From the NCBI GenBank assembly GCA_035192965.1, contig CP136571.1, positions 950,501 through 1,014,500 of the forward strand: a stretch of DNA of 64,000 nt, written 5' to 3'. Origin of the DNA: Fuscovulum sp. GTDB taxonomy: Bacteria; Pseudomonadota; Alphaproteobacteria; Rhodobacterales; Rhodobacteraceae. The translations under genes and the position numbers were made by a program. Position 1 is the first letter of the stretch. Every line of letters starts with the position of its first letter. This document shows positions 17,315 through 27,094 of this stretch, piece after piece. A model generated the notes under the pieces. It was not told where the DNA came from. It searched no databases and worked only from the letters and a program-made list of their open reading frames with translations.

Positions 17315-18472
17315 ATGTTCTCTGTTTTGCGCACTGCCCGCAAGTCGTTGGGTCGGGCTGTTCTTGCCTTGTCTGCGGTTGTGCTTGCGGCCTGTCAGCC
17401 CAGCGTGGGCACCACCGTTCCATCGGGCAACGCCGTGCCGGTGGCTCTTCTGGTGCCGTCGGGGTCGGGGCAGGCCAGTGACCAGCTTCTCGCCCGGTCG
17501 ATCGAAAACGCCGCGCGTCTGGCGATCACCGATCTTGGTGGCGTGCAGATCGACCTGCGTGTCTATCCCACCGCTGGCCAGCCCGGACAGGCCAGCGCCG
17601 CCGCCACGCAGGCGATTGCCGATGGCGCGGTCGTGATCCTCGGCCCCGTTTTCGCCGAAGAGGCGAATGCCGCAGGCGTCGCCGTGGCCTCTGCCGGGGT
17701 GAACGTGCTGAGCTTCTCGAACAACCCGGCCATCGCCGGGGGCAATGTCTTTGTCCTTGGCCCGACCTTCGACAACACCGCCCGCCGCCTTGCCACCTAT
17801 GCCGTCCGCAACGGCCAGTCCAAGATCATGATCGTGCATGACCGCAACGCCCAGGGCGAAGCGGGACGCACGGCCATCCAGCGCGGCGTGACCGCTGCCG
17901 GAGGCAGCATCGTGGCGACCGGGTCTTACGAATTCTCGCAAAACGGCATCGTTCAGGCCGTCCCCGCCATCGCGGCGCAGGCGAAATCCACCGGCGCGCA
18001 GGCGGTCTTCCTGACCGCCGATACGGCGGGCGCATTGCCGCTGGTCACGCAGCTTCTGTCGGAAAACGGCGTCAGCCCGGCCACCACGCAATATGTGGGC
18101 CTTACCCGTTGGGACATTCCGGCCGCCACCCTGTCGCTGCCCGGCGTGCAGGGCGGCATCTTCGCCATGCCCGATCCGGCGCTGTTCGCGCAATATCAGG
18201 CCCGCTACCAGGCGGCGTTCGGCGAACAGCCGCATCCGGTGTCAGCCATCGCCTATGATGGCATCGCCGCCATCGGCGCGCTGGCCAAGCAGGGCCGCGG
18301 CATGGACCGCGCCTCGCTCACCCAAGGGGCGGGTTTTGTCGGCGTAAACGGCGTGTTCCGCCTGCTGAACGATGGCACCAACGAACGCGGCCTTGCCATC
18401 GCGCGCATCCAGAACAGCGCTGTCACCCTGATCGACCCGGCACCGCGCAGCTTTGGCGGCGCGGGCTTCTGA
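17315..18472 (+). CDS. LpoA/LppC-like penicillin-binding-protein activator lipoprotein
   Basis: A 385-residue lipoprotein with lipobox VLAAC (Cys27). The rest is a periplasmic-binding type I fold like branched-chain amino acid receptors, for example VPVALLVPSGSGQASDQ, GPVFAEEANAAGVAV and MIVHDRNAQGEAGR. In gammaproteobacteria the C-terminal half of LpoA has this fold and activates PBP1a. Divergence from rsmI, with yraN behind it, is the E. coli gene order and supports the call. An amino acid receptor role is the alternative, but no permease genes are near. Confidence 0.8.
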   Translation: MFSVLRTARKSLGRAVLALSAVVLAACQPSVGTTVPSGNAVPVALLVPSGSGQASDQLLARSIENAARLAITDLGGVQIDLRVYPTAGQPGQASAAATQAIADGAVVILGPVFAEEANAAGVAVASAGVNVLSFSNNPAIAGGNVFVLGPTFDNTARRLATYAVRNGQSKIMIVHDRNAQGEAGRTAIQRGVTAAGGSIVATGSYEFSQNGIVQAVPAIAAQAKSTGAQAVFLTADTAGALPLVTQLLSENGVSPATTQYVGLTRWDIPAATLSLPGVQGGIFAMPDPALFAQYQARYQAAFGEQPHPVSAIAYDGIAAIGALAKQGRGMDRASLTQGAGFVGVNGVFRLLNDGTNERGLAIARIQNSAVTLIDPAPRSFGGAGF

Positions 18473-18494
18473 CGCGACGACAGGGCCGCCCGCC

Positions 18495-21293
18495 ATGACC
18501 AAGGCCGCGCTGGCCCCATCCGACCGCGCACTTCCCCCCGAACCCCCCGGCATGATCCTGCCGGGGGCGCAGATCATCGACGTGCCCGCCCTGCGCGCGG
18601 CCATCATCGCCGATCTTGCCAGCGCCGCCGATCCCAAGGCCGCGCGCGCTATCACAGTCCGCCATCTGACGGACGCCCGCACCAAGGGCAACGCCGCGCT
18701 GACCGCGGCCTTCACCGCGCGCCCGCATGACGCCCGCGCCCTGATCCGGGCCCAGGCCCACCTGACCGATGGCCTTGTCGCCACCGCCTTCGACATCGCC
18801 CGCCGCACCCTGCACCCTCTGTCCAATCCGACCGAGGCGGAACGCATGACCGTCCTCGCCGTAGGCGGCTATGGCCGGGCGGAAATGGCCCCGCATTCCG
18901 ATGTCGACCTGCTGTTCCTCACCCCGTGGAAGATCACGCCCTGGGCGGAATCGGTGATCGAATCCATGCTCTACATGCTGTGGGACCTGAAGCTGAAGGT
19001 CGGCCATGCCTCGCGCACGGTGAAGGATTGCCTGCGTCTCGGGCGCGAGGATATCACCATCCGCACCGCCCTTCTGGAACACCGCTTCATCGCCGGATAC
19101 GAACCGCTCGCCACCGAACTGGGCGACAGGCTCTGGGGTGAATTGTTCCGCAACACCGGCCCGGAATTCATCGACGCCAAGCTGCGCGAACGCGCCGATC
19201 GTCACAAACGGCAGGGCGGGCAGCGCTACGTTCTGGAACCCAACGTGAAAGAGGGCAAGGGCGGCCTGCGCGATCTGCAAACCCTGTATTGGATCGGCAA
19301 ATACCTCAACCGTGTGGCCGATTCCGAAGGTTTGGTCGCGGCGGGCCTGCTCAGCCGCGAAGAATACGATGTCTTCACCCGCGCCGAAGATTTCCTATGG
19401 GCCGCGCGCTGCCATCTGCATCACATCACCGGTCGCGCCATGGATCAGCTGACCTTCGACCTGCAGGTCGAGGTCGCCGCCCGCATGGGATATACGGACA
19501 AAGGCGGCAGACGCGCCGTTGAACATTTCATGCAGGATTATTTCCGCCACGCCACCCGCGTGGGCGAACTGACCCGCGTCTTCCTGACTCAGCTTGAGGC
19601 CCGCCACGCCAAGGCAGAGGCCAGCCTGATGGGCATGTTCCGCCGGACCAAGCGGGTAAAGCCGGGCTACAAGCTGGTGCAGGGGCGGCTGGATATCGTC
19701 GATCCGCAGGGCTTTTTCGCCGACAAGCTGAATATCTTGCGCGCTTTTGAAGAGGCGCTTCGCACCGGCTATCTGCTGCACCCCAACATCATGCGCCAGA
19801 TCGCCGCCCGGCTGGATCTGATCGACGAAGACATGCAATCCGACCCCGAGGCGGTGCAGATCTTCCTCGACCTGCTGCTCAAACACGGCAACCCCGAACG
19901 CGCCTTGCGCCGGATGAACGAATTGGGCGTGCTGGGCGCCTTCATCCCCGAGTTTGAACCCGTCGTCGCGATGATGCAGTTCAACGTCTACCATCACTAC
20001 ACGGTGGACGAACACATCATCCAGTGCATCTCGATCCTCGCGCAGATCGAACGCCGTGAACTGGTTGAGGAGTTGCCGGTTGCCTCGGCAATCCTCGAAG
20101 CCGGGGTGAACCGCAAGATCCTCTATATCGCGCTGTTCCTGCACGATATCGGCAAGGGCCGGCCTGACGATCATTCGATCCTTGGCGCACAGATCGCCCG
20201 CCGCGTCTGCCCGCGCCTTGGCCTGTCGGCCGAGGAAACGGAAACCGTCGAATGGCTGGTGCGCTATCACCTGCTGATGTCGGACACCGCGCAGAAACGC
20301 GATATCGGCGATCCGCGCACCGTGCGCGATTTCGCCAAGGTGGTGAAATCGCGCAAGCGGCTGGATCTGCTGACCGTGCTGACCGTCTGCGATATCCGCG
20401 GCGTCGGCCCCGGCACATGGAACAACTGGAAGGCCATGCTTCTGCGCCAGCTTTATGGCCAGACCGCCACAGCGCTGGAGGCGGGGCTTGAATCGCTCAA
20501 CCGCGAAAACCGCGAGGATGAGGCAAAGCGCGCCCTGCGCGAACGCCTGGCCGATTGGCCCGCCGCCGATCTGCGGCATGAAACCACGCGCCATTACGCG
20601 CCCTATTGGCAGGGCCTGCCGACCGAAACGCATGGCGTCTTTGCCCATCTGCTGAAGGACTTGCCGGATACTGATATCCGTATCGACCTGCACCCCGACC
20701 CGGATCGCGATGCCACCCGCGCCTGTTTCGCGCTTGCCGATCACCCCGGTATCTTTTCGCGCCTTGCTGGGGCCTTGGCGCTGGTGGGGGCAAACGTCGT
20801 TGATGCGCGGACCTATACATCCAAGGACGGCTATGCCACCGCCGTCTTCTGGGTGCAGGATGGCGATGGCCGCCCCTATGAGGTGATGCGCCTGCCGCGC
20901 CTGCGGGCCATGATCGACAAGACATTGCGCGGCGAGGTTGTCCCGCGCGACGCGCTGAAAGACCGCGACAAGGTGAAAAAGCGCGAACGCGAATTCCGCT
21001 TTCCCACCCATATCACCTTCGACAATGAAGGGTCCGATATCTATACGATCATCGAGGTGGATACCCGCGACCGCCCCGGTCTGCTCTATGATCTGACGCG
21101 CACGCTGGCGGGCAACAACATCTATATCGCCAGCGCCGTGATCGCGACCTTCGGCGCGCAGGTGGTCGACAGCTTCTATGTGAAAGACATGTTCGGCCTG
21201 AAACTCCACGCCAAAAGCAAGCAGGAAGCGCTGGAAAAGAAGCTGCGCCAAGCCATCGCCGAAGGCGCGGAACGGGCGCAGGGTCAGGGCTGA
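18495..21293 (+). CDS. glnD: bifunctional uridylyltransferase/uridylyl-removing enzyme
   Basis: A sensor of about 932 residues that modifies PII proteins according to glutamine. It has the nucleotidyltransferase motif VGGYGRAEMAPHSDVDLLFL, the GlnD-specific linker, the HD hydrolase site LHDIGKGRPDDHS, and two C-terminal ACT domains (FSRLAGALALVGANVVDART; RPGLLYDLTRTLAGNNIYIA). I start at the ATG at 18495, after the lipoprotein stop; an in-frame TTG at 18453 would overlap that gene. Its stop shares one base with the murJ start. Confidence 0.97.
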   Translation: MTKAALAPSDRALPPEPPGMILPGAQIIDVPALRAAIIADLASAADPKAARAITVRHLTDARTKGNAALTAAFTARPHDARALIRAQAHLTDGLVATAFDIARRTLHPLSNPTEAERMTVLAVGGYGRAEMAPHSDVDLLFLTPWKITPWAESVIESMLYMLWDLKLKVGHASRTVKDCLRLGREDITIRTALLEHRFIAGYEPLATELGDRLWGELFRNTGPEFIDAKLRERADRHKRQGGQRYVLEPNVKEGKGGLRDLQTLYWIGKYLNRVADSEGLVAAGLLSREEYDVFTRAEDFLWAARCHLHHITGRAMDQLTFDLQVEVAARMGYTDKGGRRAVEHFMQDYFRHATRVGELTRVFLTQLEARHAKAEASLMGMFRRTKRVKPGYKLVQGRLDIVDPQGFFADKLNILRAFEEALRTGYLLHPNIMRQIAARLDLIDEDMQSDPEAVQIFLDLLLKHGNPERALRRMNELGVLGAFIPEFEPVVAMMQFNVYHHYTVDEHIIQCISILAQIERRELVEELPVASAILEAGVNRKILYIALFLHDIGKGRPDDHSILGAQIARRVCPRLGLSAEETETVEWLVRYHLLMSDTAQKRDIGDPRTVRDFAKVVKSRKRLDLLTVLTVCDIRGVGPGTWNNWKAMLLRQLYGQTATALEAGLESLNRENREDEAKRALRERLADWPAADLRHETTRHYAPYWQGLPTETHGVFAHLLKDLPDTDIRIDLHPDPDRDATRACFALADHPGIFSRLAGALALVGANVVDARTYTSKDGYATAVFWVQDGDGRPYEVMRLPRLRAMIDKTLRGEVVPRDALKDRDKVKKREREFRFPTHITFDNEGSDIYTIIEVDTRDRPGLLYDLTRTLAGNNIYIASAVIATFGAQVVDSFYVKDMFGLKLHAKSKQEALEKKLRQAIAEGAERAQGQG

Positions 21294-22837
21294 TGCAACC
21301 GATCCGTCTCATCCGGTCGATCCTCACCGTCGGGGGCTGGACGCTGCTGTCGCGCGGCGCGGGCTTTGCGCGGGATGTGATGATGGCCGCCTATCTGGGC
21401 GCGGGCCCGGTGGCCGAGGCGTTCCTGATCGCCTTTTCGCTGCCCAACATGTTCCGCCGCTTCTTTGCCGAAGGCGCGTTCAACATGGCCTTTGTACCGA
21501 TGTTTTCCAAAAAGCTGGAAGGCGGCGAAGATGCGCAGGGCTTTGCCCGCGATGCCTTTAACGGGCTGGCGGGTATCCTGATCGTCTTTTCCGTTCTGGG
21601 CACGCTTGCCATGCCCTGGCTGGTTTGGCTCATGGCGTCGGGCTTTGCGGGCGACGCACGGTTTGACCTTGCCGTGCTGTTCGGCCGCATCTCATTTTCC
21701 TACATCCTCTTCATCTCGCTGGTGGCGCTGCTGTCTGGCGTGTTGAACGCCTTTGGCCGCTTTACCGAAGCCAGTTTCGTGCCCGTCCTGATGAACCTGA
21801 TGTTCATCGCCGCGATGCTTCTGGCGGATCATTGGGGCTGGGATATGGGGCTTACGCTGGCCTGGACCGTGCCACTCACCGGCGTCGCGCAACTGGCTTT
21901 CACATGGGTCTCTGCCCACCGCGCGGGTTTTCGCTTCACGCCCGGTTGGCCCCGGATGACCCCGGAACTCAAACGCCTTGCCATCATCGCAGCCCCTGCC
22001 GTGCTGGCGGGCGGTGTGGTGCAGGTGAACCTTCTTGTAGGCCGTCAGGTCGCCTCTTTCACCGAAGGCGCGGTGGCCTGGCTTTCCTACGCTGATCGCC
22101 TTTACCAACTCCCCCTCGGCGTCGTCGCCATCGCCGTGGGCACCGTCCTGCTGCCCGACCTTTCCCGCCGCTTGCGCGCGGGCGATGCCGAAGGGGGCCG
22201 CGCCTCCTTCAACCGCGGCACCGAATTCGCGCTGTTTCTGACCATCCCCGCCGCCGTGGCCCTTGTGGTCATCGCCCTGCCGCTGACCACCGTCCTGTTC
22301 CAGCGCGGCGCTTTCGGCGCGGATGACGCCGCCGCCACCGCACTGGCACTGGCCATCTACGGCGCGGGCCTGCCCGCCTTTGTGCTGCACAAGGTGTTCC
22401 AGCCGCTCTACTATGCCCGCGAAGACACCCGCAGCCCCTTCCGCTTTGCCGTCTGGTCGATGATCGTGAATGCCGTCGTCGCCGTGGGCCTGCTGCCGCT
22501 GATCGGCTTCGCCGCCGCGGCACTCGCCACCACCATCGCAGGCTGGACCATGGTTTTCCAACTCTGGCACGGCACCCGCAAAATGGGCCCCGAGGCCCGC
22601 TTTGATGACCGCTTCCGTCGCCGAATGCCGCGCATCATCGCCGCAAGCCTCCTGATGGGCGTGGCGCTTTGGGGCGGCACCATCGCCCTTGGCCCCGCGC
22701 TCGGTACCGAAGGCTGGCGCTACGCCGCCCTTGCCGCCCTCGTCACCGCGGGCATAGCCACCTACGCCGCCGCCGCCTTCACCCTCGGCGCGGCCCGCCT
22801 GTCCGACGTGACCTCTGCCCTGCGCCGCAAGCGCTAA
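21293..22837 (+). CDS. murJ: lipid II flippase MurJ
   Basis: A 514-residue polytopic membrane protein with about 14 spans, the MurJ/MviN length. Family segments include GFARDVMMAAYLGAGPVAEAF, LPNMFRRFFAEGAFNMAFVP and ALPAF-like AGLPAFVLHKVFQPLYYARED near the C-terminal half. It moves lipid II across the inner membrane for peptidoglycan synthesis. The start overlaps glnD by one base (TGATG), so the two are coupled, a pairing known in alphaproteobacteria. It converges on the rhomboid-fold gene with only 3 bases between stops. Confidence 0.97.
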   Translation: MQPIRLIRSILTVGGWTLLSRGAGFARDVMMAAYLGAGPVAEAFLIAFSLPNMFRRFFAEGAFNMAFVPMFSKKLEGGEDAQGFARDAFNGLAGILIVFSVLGTLAMPWLVWLMASGFAGDARFDLAVLFGRISFSYILFISLVALLSGVLNAFGRFTEASFVPVLMNLMFIAAMLLADHWGWDMGLTLAWTVPLTGVAQLAFTWVSAHRAGFRFTPGWPRMTPELKRLAIIAAPAVLAGGVVQVNLLVGRQVASFTEGAVAWLSYADRLYQLPLGVVAIAVGTVLLPDLSRRLRAGDAEGGRASFNRGTEFALFLTIPAAVALVVIALPLTTVLFQRGAFGADDAAATALALAIYGAGLPAFVLHKVFQPLYYAREDTRSPFRFAVWSMIVNAVVAVGLLPLIGFAAAALATTIAGWTMVFQLWHGTRKMGPEARFDDRFRRRMPRIIAASLLMGVALWGGTIALGPALGTEGWRYAALAALVTAGIATYAAAAFTLGAARLSDVTSALRRKR

Positions 22838-22840
22838 ACC

Positions 22841-23524
22841 CTATCGCTGCCGCATCTTCGCCAGCACCCGCCCCCATCCCCCGGGGCTGACCACGAAGGA
22901 AAGCAGGAACCCGCAGGCGAACCCCGCCAGATCGGCCACCCATTCATACCCCCCACCGAAGAACAGCCCGAACAGAAGCTGCACCCCCAGCAGGAACCCG
23001 ATGAAGGTAAACGCGCGATACTTGTTCGCCCCCACTGCCGCCAGATTGACCCAAAGCAGAAAGGTGAACGCCCCGATCAGCCCGTACACCGCGGGATAGC
23101 CCCCGAACAACGGCGCCGCATTTCCCGGCACCGCCATGAAGGCCAACGCCCCGGCAATGGCCGCACCAAAGAACACCACCACCACCGCCCACCAGCGGAA
23201 AACTTCACCCACCATTTTCCCCAGCGCGAGCAGGATCACCACGACGAACAGCGCATGGGTCGTGCCGCCATGCACAAAGACATAGGTCACCAGCCGCATC
23301 AGATGCTCCGCCGGATAAACCCCCGTCTCGATCATCTGCCGCATCAGCGGGGGCGAAAACACGAACCGCTCCAGCGCCTGCAACCGCCAGCCCGCGCCCT
23401 CCATCCCGCCCACGATGCCCGATCCGCCCAAGCCCAGCACCACCTCCATCGCGATGATGGGCAGCGCGAGGATCCACACAATCACCGGCAACGGGTTCAA
23501 AGGGGGGGCATTCCGGTCCTGCAT
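22841..23524 (-). CDS. rhomboid-fold membrane protein, catalytic dyad missing
   Basis: A 227-residue protein with six or seven spans and a rhomboid-like layout, including TYVFVHGGTTHALF, matching the RLVTYMFLHGGWMHLL-type loop. Where active rhomboids have GASG with the nucleophilic Ser, this reads GGYPAVYGLIGAF, with Pro in place of Ser. Where they have AHLGG with the His, this reads ADLAGF. Both dyad residues seem absent, so it is likely a pseudoprotease that binds or retains membrane proteins. Start ATG follows GGAAG. Confidence 0.85.
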   Translation of the reverse strand: MQDRNAPPLNPLPVIVWILALPIIAMEVVLGLGGSGIVGGMEGAGWRLQALERFVFSPPLMRQMIETGVYPAEHLMRLVTYVFVHGGTTHALFVVVILLALGKMVGEVFRWWAVVVVFFGAAIAGALAFMAVPGNAAPLFGGYPAVYGLIGAFTFLLWVNLAAVGANKYRAFTFIGFLLGVQLLFGLFFGGGYEWVADLAGFACGFLLSFVVSPGGWGRVLAKMRQR

Positions 23525-23625
23525 CGTGCTTCCACTTCCAAGGTTCGGCGGTCCACGGCGTCGATTGACGCCCCGCCGCCCCAGCGATAAGCCGAAAGCC
23601 CGACCTTATCCAGACGGAGCATATC

Positions 23626-24672
23626 ATGGCCGAGCCGGTCCAAACGCCTCAGGCTTCCTTTCCCGCCCGCATCTTCTCCGGCATTCAGCCCTCCGGTGGG
23701 CTGACGCTGGGCAATTACCTCGGCGCGCTGAAGCGTTTCGTGGAAAAGCAGGACGAAGGGATCGAAACGATCTACTGCATGGTCGACATGCACGCGATCA
23801 CCGTCTGGCAAGATCCGGTGAAACTGCGCCAGCAAACCCGCGAAGGCGCTGCCGCCTTCATCGCAGCCGGGATCGACCCCGCGCGGTCGATCCTGTTCAA
23901 CCAGTCGCAGGTTGCGGCACATGTCGAACTGGGCTGGATCTTCAACTGCATCGCCCGCATGGGCTGGATGTCGCGGATGACCCAGTTCAAGGACAAGGCT
24001 GGCAAGAATTCGGAAAACGTCTCGCTGGGCCTCTTCGCCTATCCCTCGCTCATGGCTGCCGACATTCTGGCCTACAAGGCCACCCATGTTCCCGTGGGCG
24101 ATGACCAGAAACAGCATCTGGAACTGTGCCGCGACATCGCGATCAAGTTCAACAATGACTATGGCGTGAACTTCTTCCCGATCGTCGAACCGGTCATCGA
24201 AGGCGCGGCAACACGGGTGATGAGCTTGCGCGACGGCACGAAGAAGATGTCGAAATCCGACCCGTCCGATCAATCGCGCATCAATCTGACAGATGACGCC
24301 GACACGATTTCCAAGAAAATCCGCAAGGCCAAGACCGACCCAGAACCGCTGCCGGACACTCTCGACGGTCTGAAAGACCGGCCCGAGGCGCGCAATCTGG
24401 TGAACATCTACGCGGCCCTTGCCGGGCATACGGCGGAACAGGTGATTGCTGACTATGCCGGCGCGCAGTTTGGTACGTTCAAACCCGCGCTGGCCGATCT
24501 GGCGGTGGCAAAGCTGGAACCCATCACGCTGGAAATGAACCGCCTGATGCAGGACCCGGCCGAGATTGACCGTATCCTCGGCGCAGGGGCGGACCGCGCC
24601 GATGCCATCGCCCGGCCAATTCTGGATCAGGTCTATGATATCGTGGGCATGATCCGCTCGCGCCGGGGCTGA
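23626..24672 (+). CDS. trpS: tryptophanyl-tRNA synthetase
   Basis: A 348-residue class I synthetase of normal length. The HIGH-like motif is in [20 protein letters not shown] and the KMSKS loop is [10 protein letters not shown]. It charges tRNA-Trp in the cytoplasm. The ATG follows GGAG at 6 bases. It is divergent from the rhomboid-fold gene and is followed after 15 bases by a membrane protein gene on the same strand. Confidence 0.98.
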   Translation: MAEPVQTPQASFPARIFSGIQPSGGLTLGNYLGALKRFVEKQDEGIETIYCMVDMHAITVWQDPVKLRQQTREGAAAFIAAGIDPARSILFNQSQVAAHVELGWIFNCIARMGWMSRMTQFKDKAGKNSENVSLGLFAYPSLMAADILAYKATHVPVGDDQKQHLELCRDIAIKFNNDYGVNFFPIVEPVIEGAATRVMSLRDGTKKMSKSDPSDQSRINLTDDADTISKKIRKAKTDPEPLPDTLDGLKDRPEARNLVNIYAALAGHTAEQVIADYAGAQFGTFKPALADLAVAKLEPITLEMNRLMQDPAEIDRILGAGADRADAIARPILDQVYDIVGMIRSRRG

Positions 24673-24687
24673 TCCGGTGGCGGGCGG

Positions 24688-25782
24688 ATGATCCGGCACC
24701 GGCTCCGGCGCTGGATGCGGCGGGGGTTGACGCTGGCGCTTGTCGTGTCGCTGGCCCTGACCCTTGCCGCCGCTGCCCGCATCTGGGCCGATCCTGCCCT
24801 TTCCCCCTATCGCGACGCGGCAGGGGATGAGGTTGCGGCGGCCGTCAACCGCCAACTGGCGCGGCTTGCACCCATCACCATCCCCGACCGCATCACCGCG
24901 CGTCTTGCGGAAAGCCCGCGCAACTGGATCGCGCTCGACGCGCTGGAGGCGCTCGCCACCGAACAGGGGCAAAGCCTGCCCCCGGACTTGCGCGCCGCCT
25001 TTGATGCCGCCCGCGCCGAAGATGCGGGCTTCTTTGCCAATGCCGCCAATTGCGCCGCCTGCGCCTATGACCCTGCCGCCTGTTCGCTCTCCAACGTCTT
25101 TCTCTGCCATGCCCCCATCGCCCTAACCCCCATCGGCGACATGGCCGCCATCACCCGGGGTGCGATTGACTACATGGCGGGGGAAGAGGTTGACCGGATC
25201 GACGTCACCCTCGCCATCGTGGGGCTGGGCGCAACGGTCACCGTCGTCGCCTCGGGTGGCACATCGCTGGTGGCCAAGGCCGGGGCATCGGGCCTGAAGC
25301 TTGCCCGCAACATGGGCCGCCTCTCGCCCCGGCTCAACGCCACGCTCGCCCGCGCGCCGACCGACGGGGTGGATTGGATCGCGCTTCGCCGGGCAGGCAG
25401 CATGGATGACATCGCGGCCAGCCTGCGGGCAGATGCCTTCGCCCCGATTGTCAGCATCGCCGCCGATCTGGAACGCATCCGCGCGGCCTCGGACACCACC
25501 ACCGCGCTGCACCTGCTGCCACTTGTTGATGATGCCACCGATGCCACCCGCCTCGCCCGCGCGACCGAGGCGCTGGGTCCCCGCGTGGTGGCAAGGGCCG
25601 AGGTGTTGGGAAAGGCCCGCCTGTTGCGCGCCACGGTGCGGATCACCAGCACGGCCTATGCGCTCACTGCGGGGATCGTTGGCCTCCTGCTCTCGGCGGC
25701 GCTCCTTATCGGCAACGCCCTGCAAAGCCGCCTTTTCGCCGCCCTCCGCCGCGCCACAGCCGAGACAAAGGATCTGGGCTGA
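24688..25782 (+). CDS. membrane protein of unknown function with Cys-rich loop
   Basis: A 364-residue protein with no family I recognise. A hydrophobic span near residues 13-33 may be a signal anchor. A second hydrophobic stretch follows DRIDVTLAIVGLGATVTVVA near the middle, and a third (LTAGIVGLLLSAALLIGNAL) is close to the C-terminus. Between the first two lies a loop with C-x2-C-x6-C-x7-C (NCAACAYDPAACSLSNVFLC). The long region after the middle span is helical and Ala/Arg/Asp-rich. It is close behind trpS and may be cotranscribed. Confidence 0.8.
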   Translation: MIRHRLRRWMRRGLTLALVVSLALTLAAAARIWADPALSPYRDAAGDEVAAAVNRQLARLAPITIPDRITARLAESPRNWIALDALEALATEQGQSLPPDLRAAFDAARAEDAGFFANAANCAACAYDPAACSLSNVFLCHAPIALTPIGDMAAITRGAIDYMAGEEVDRIDVTLAIVGLGATVTVVASGGTSLVAKAGASGLKLARNMGRLSPRLNATLARAPTDGVDWIALRRAGSMDDIAASLRADAFAPIVSIAADLERIRAASDTTTALHLLPLVDDATDATRLARATEALGPRVVARAEVLGKARLLRATVRITSTAYALTAGIVGLLLSAALLIGNALQSRLFAALRRATAETKDLG

Positions 25783-25853
25783 GGCTGTTTCACCTTGGCC
25801 CAAATACCCATGGGACCCTTGTCGGAAGCGTGTCCAGTGTGGAAGAGCGCAAC

Positions 25854-25897
25854 CAAAATTCTTCGAAGAATTTTGCAAATTCCTTCCAAGGAATTTG
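25854..25897. repeat. pair of 22-bp palindromes, second copy
   Basis: 25854-25875 is a perfect palindrome with half-site CAAAATTCTTC, identical to 7872-7893. Next to it, 25876-25897 pairs CAAATTCCTT with AAGGAATTTG around CC. They lie in the 248-base convergent gap after the membrane protein and before the regulator stop, where they could end both transcripts. A CCCAAATACCC segment just after the first gene (25799-25809) resembles the module at other gene ends. Confidence 0.75.
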
Positions 25898-25912
25898 GTC
25901 GATTCCATCCAT

Positions 25913-25982
25913 GGTTAACGCCCGATGACCGTGCGCTGCGTGCATACGCCCGTCTGCACCGGGCGCTGCACCGCGCGCTGCA
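25913..25982. repeat. TGCA array with 12-base period, copy 2
   Basis: TGCA occurs at 25941, 25955, 25967 and 25979, spacings 14, 12 and 12, in the context CTGCACCG-GCGCTGCACCG. GGTTAACG lies 28 bases before the first TGCA, as in copy 1 (30 bases). The array is in a convergent gap, so it is not placed as a promoter element of either neighbour. It lies near the point where base skew changes sign. Confidence 0.6.
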
Positions 25983-26030
25983 CTGGGACTCCCGCCAAAA
26001 GTCGAAAATAAACCCAGCGCCCGCAGGGAC

Positions 26031-27020
26031 TTAGCCTCGTTCCCGCCGCAACCGACCGGGCGCAATGCCGAACCGTTTGCTGAACGCCCGGCTGAGCGTC
26101 GAGGGCGATGAAAACCCCGTCCGCAGCGCCACCTCGGCCAGCGGGTGGCGCGTGTCCGTCACCATCCGCCGCGCCGCCTGCAATCGCAGGCCAAGGCCAT
26201 AGGCGGCCGGGCTTTCGCCAAGGTATTGGCGGAACAGGCTTTCCATACGCCGGGGCGACAGCCCCACCTCCCGCGCCAGCCCCGCCATCGCGGGCGGGTC
26301 GTCCAGCCGCGCCTCCATCCGCGCAATCGCCTCGGCCACCCGCCCATCCAGCCGCGCATCCCGCTGCGGTGGGGCGACCTGCGGTTCATGCCCCGCGCGC
26401 TCGGTCGTCAGGAATGACGCCGCCACCTGCCGCGCCAGCGGCGCCCCGTGCCGCGCCCCTATCAGATGCAGCATCAAATCCTGCGCAGGCCCTGCCCCAC
26501 CGACAGTTACCCTATTGCGATCAATGACATAGCGGTCTGGCAGACACTCCATTTGCGGGAATGCAGCGGCAAAATCCTCCAGTTCCTCCCAATGGACGGT
26601 GGCGCGATAGCCATCCAGCAACCCCACCCGCGCCATCACCCAGGCCCCTGCATCCACCCCGGCCACCATGCGAAACCGCCCCGCGATCCGCCGCAAGTCG
26701 CGCAAAAAAGCCCGCGTCGCCACCTCTTCCTGCCGATAGCCCACAATCACCATCAGCACATCCGCCCCCTCTGCCGCGCCCAGCGGCCCGGAAGAGGGCA
26801 GTTCAATCCCGCATGTCAGCGGCACCGGCCGCCCATCGGGCGACACCACCCGCCAGCGATAGGCCTCTTCCCCCAGGTGCCGGTTCGCCGCCCGCATCGG
26901 ATCAAGCACGGATGCCACCTCCAGGATCGACGCATGCGGCAGCACCAGCACCGCGATGGTTAGCGGTTCCCGGCTGGCCGTGAAGATGCTTGCTTTGTCA
27001 GGTCTGGCGCTTTGCGGCAT
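26031..27020 (-). CDS. cdhR: GlxA family AraC-type regulator, likely carnitine regulator CdhR
   Basis: A 329-residue regulator. An N-terminal DJ-1/PfpI-like domain (TIAVLVLPHASILEVASVLD to about residue 200) is joined to an AraC helix-turn-helix pair, with LAREVGLSPRRMESLFRQYL and VALRTGFSSPSTLSRAF. CdhR of Pseudomonas, the activator of carnitine catabolism, has this architecture. Here the gene is divergent from a beta-keto acid cleavage enzyme and carnitine dehydrogenase operon, which makes the assignment strong by context, though GlxA regulators also serve other amine pathways. Confidence 0.85.
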   Translation of the reverse strand: MPQSARPDKASIFTASREPLTIAVLVLPHASILEVASVLDPMRAANRHLGEEAYRWRVVSPDGRPVPLTCGIELPSSGPLGAAEGADVLMVIVGYRQEEVATRAFLRDLRRIAGRFRMVAGVDAGAWVMARVGLLDGYRATVHWEELEDFAAAFPQMECLPDRYVIDRNRVTVGGAGPAQDLMLHLIGARHGAPLARQVAASFLTTERAGHEPQVAPPQRDARLDGRVAEAIARMEARLDDPPAMAGLAREVGLSPRRMESLFRQYLGESPAAYGLGLRLQAARRMVTDTRHPLAEVALRTGFSSPSTLSRAFSKRFGIAPGRLRRERG

Positions 27021-27023
27021 GAA

Positions 27024-27042
27024 TATTGCGTAAAGTGCAATA
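27024..27042. promoter_or_regulatory. candidate operator between regulator and carnitine operon
   Basis: TATTGC (27024-27029) and GCAATA (27037-27042) form an inverted repeat with a 7-base spacer inside the 74-base divergent gap. The arm is close to the regulator start and about 50 bases upstream of the first operon gene, suiting activation of the operon and self-control. Binding is not shown. Confidence 0.4.
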
Positions 27043-27094
27043 CAGAGCGGCGCAAGGCCGTTAATCTGGCACCCAATTCAAGGGAGGGATCTTC

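Noticed and set aside
25783..26030. A replication origin in this gap
   Set aside because: The skew change is nearby, but the gap is only 248 bases, is not strongly AT-rich, and has no TTATCCACA-type boxes, so no origin feature is annotated.
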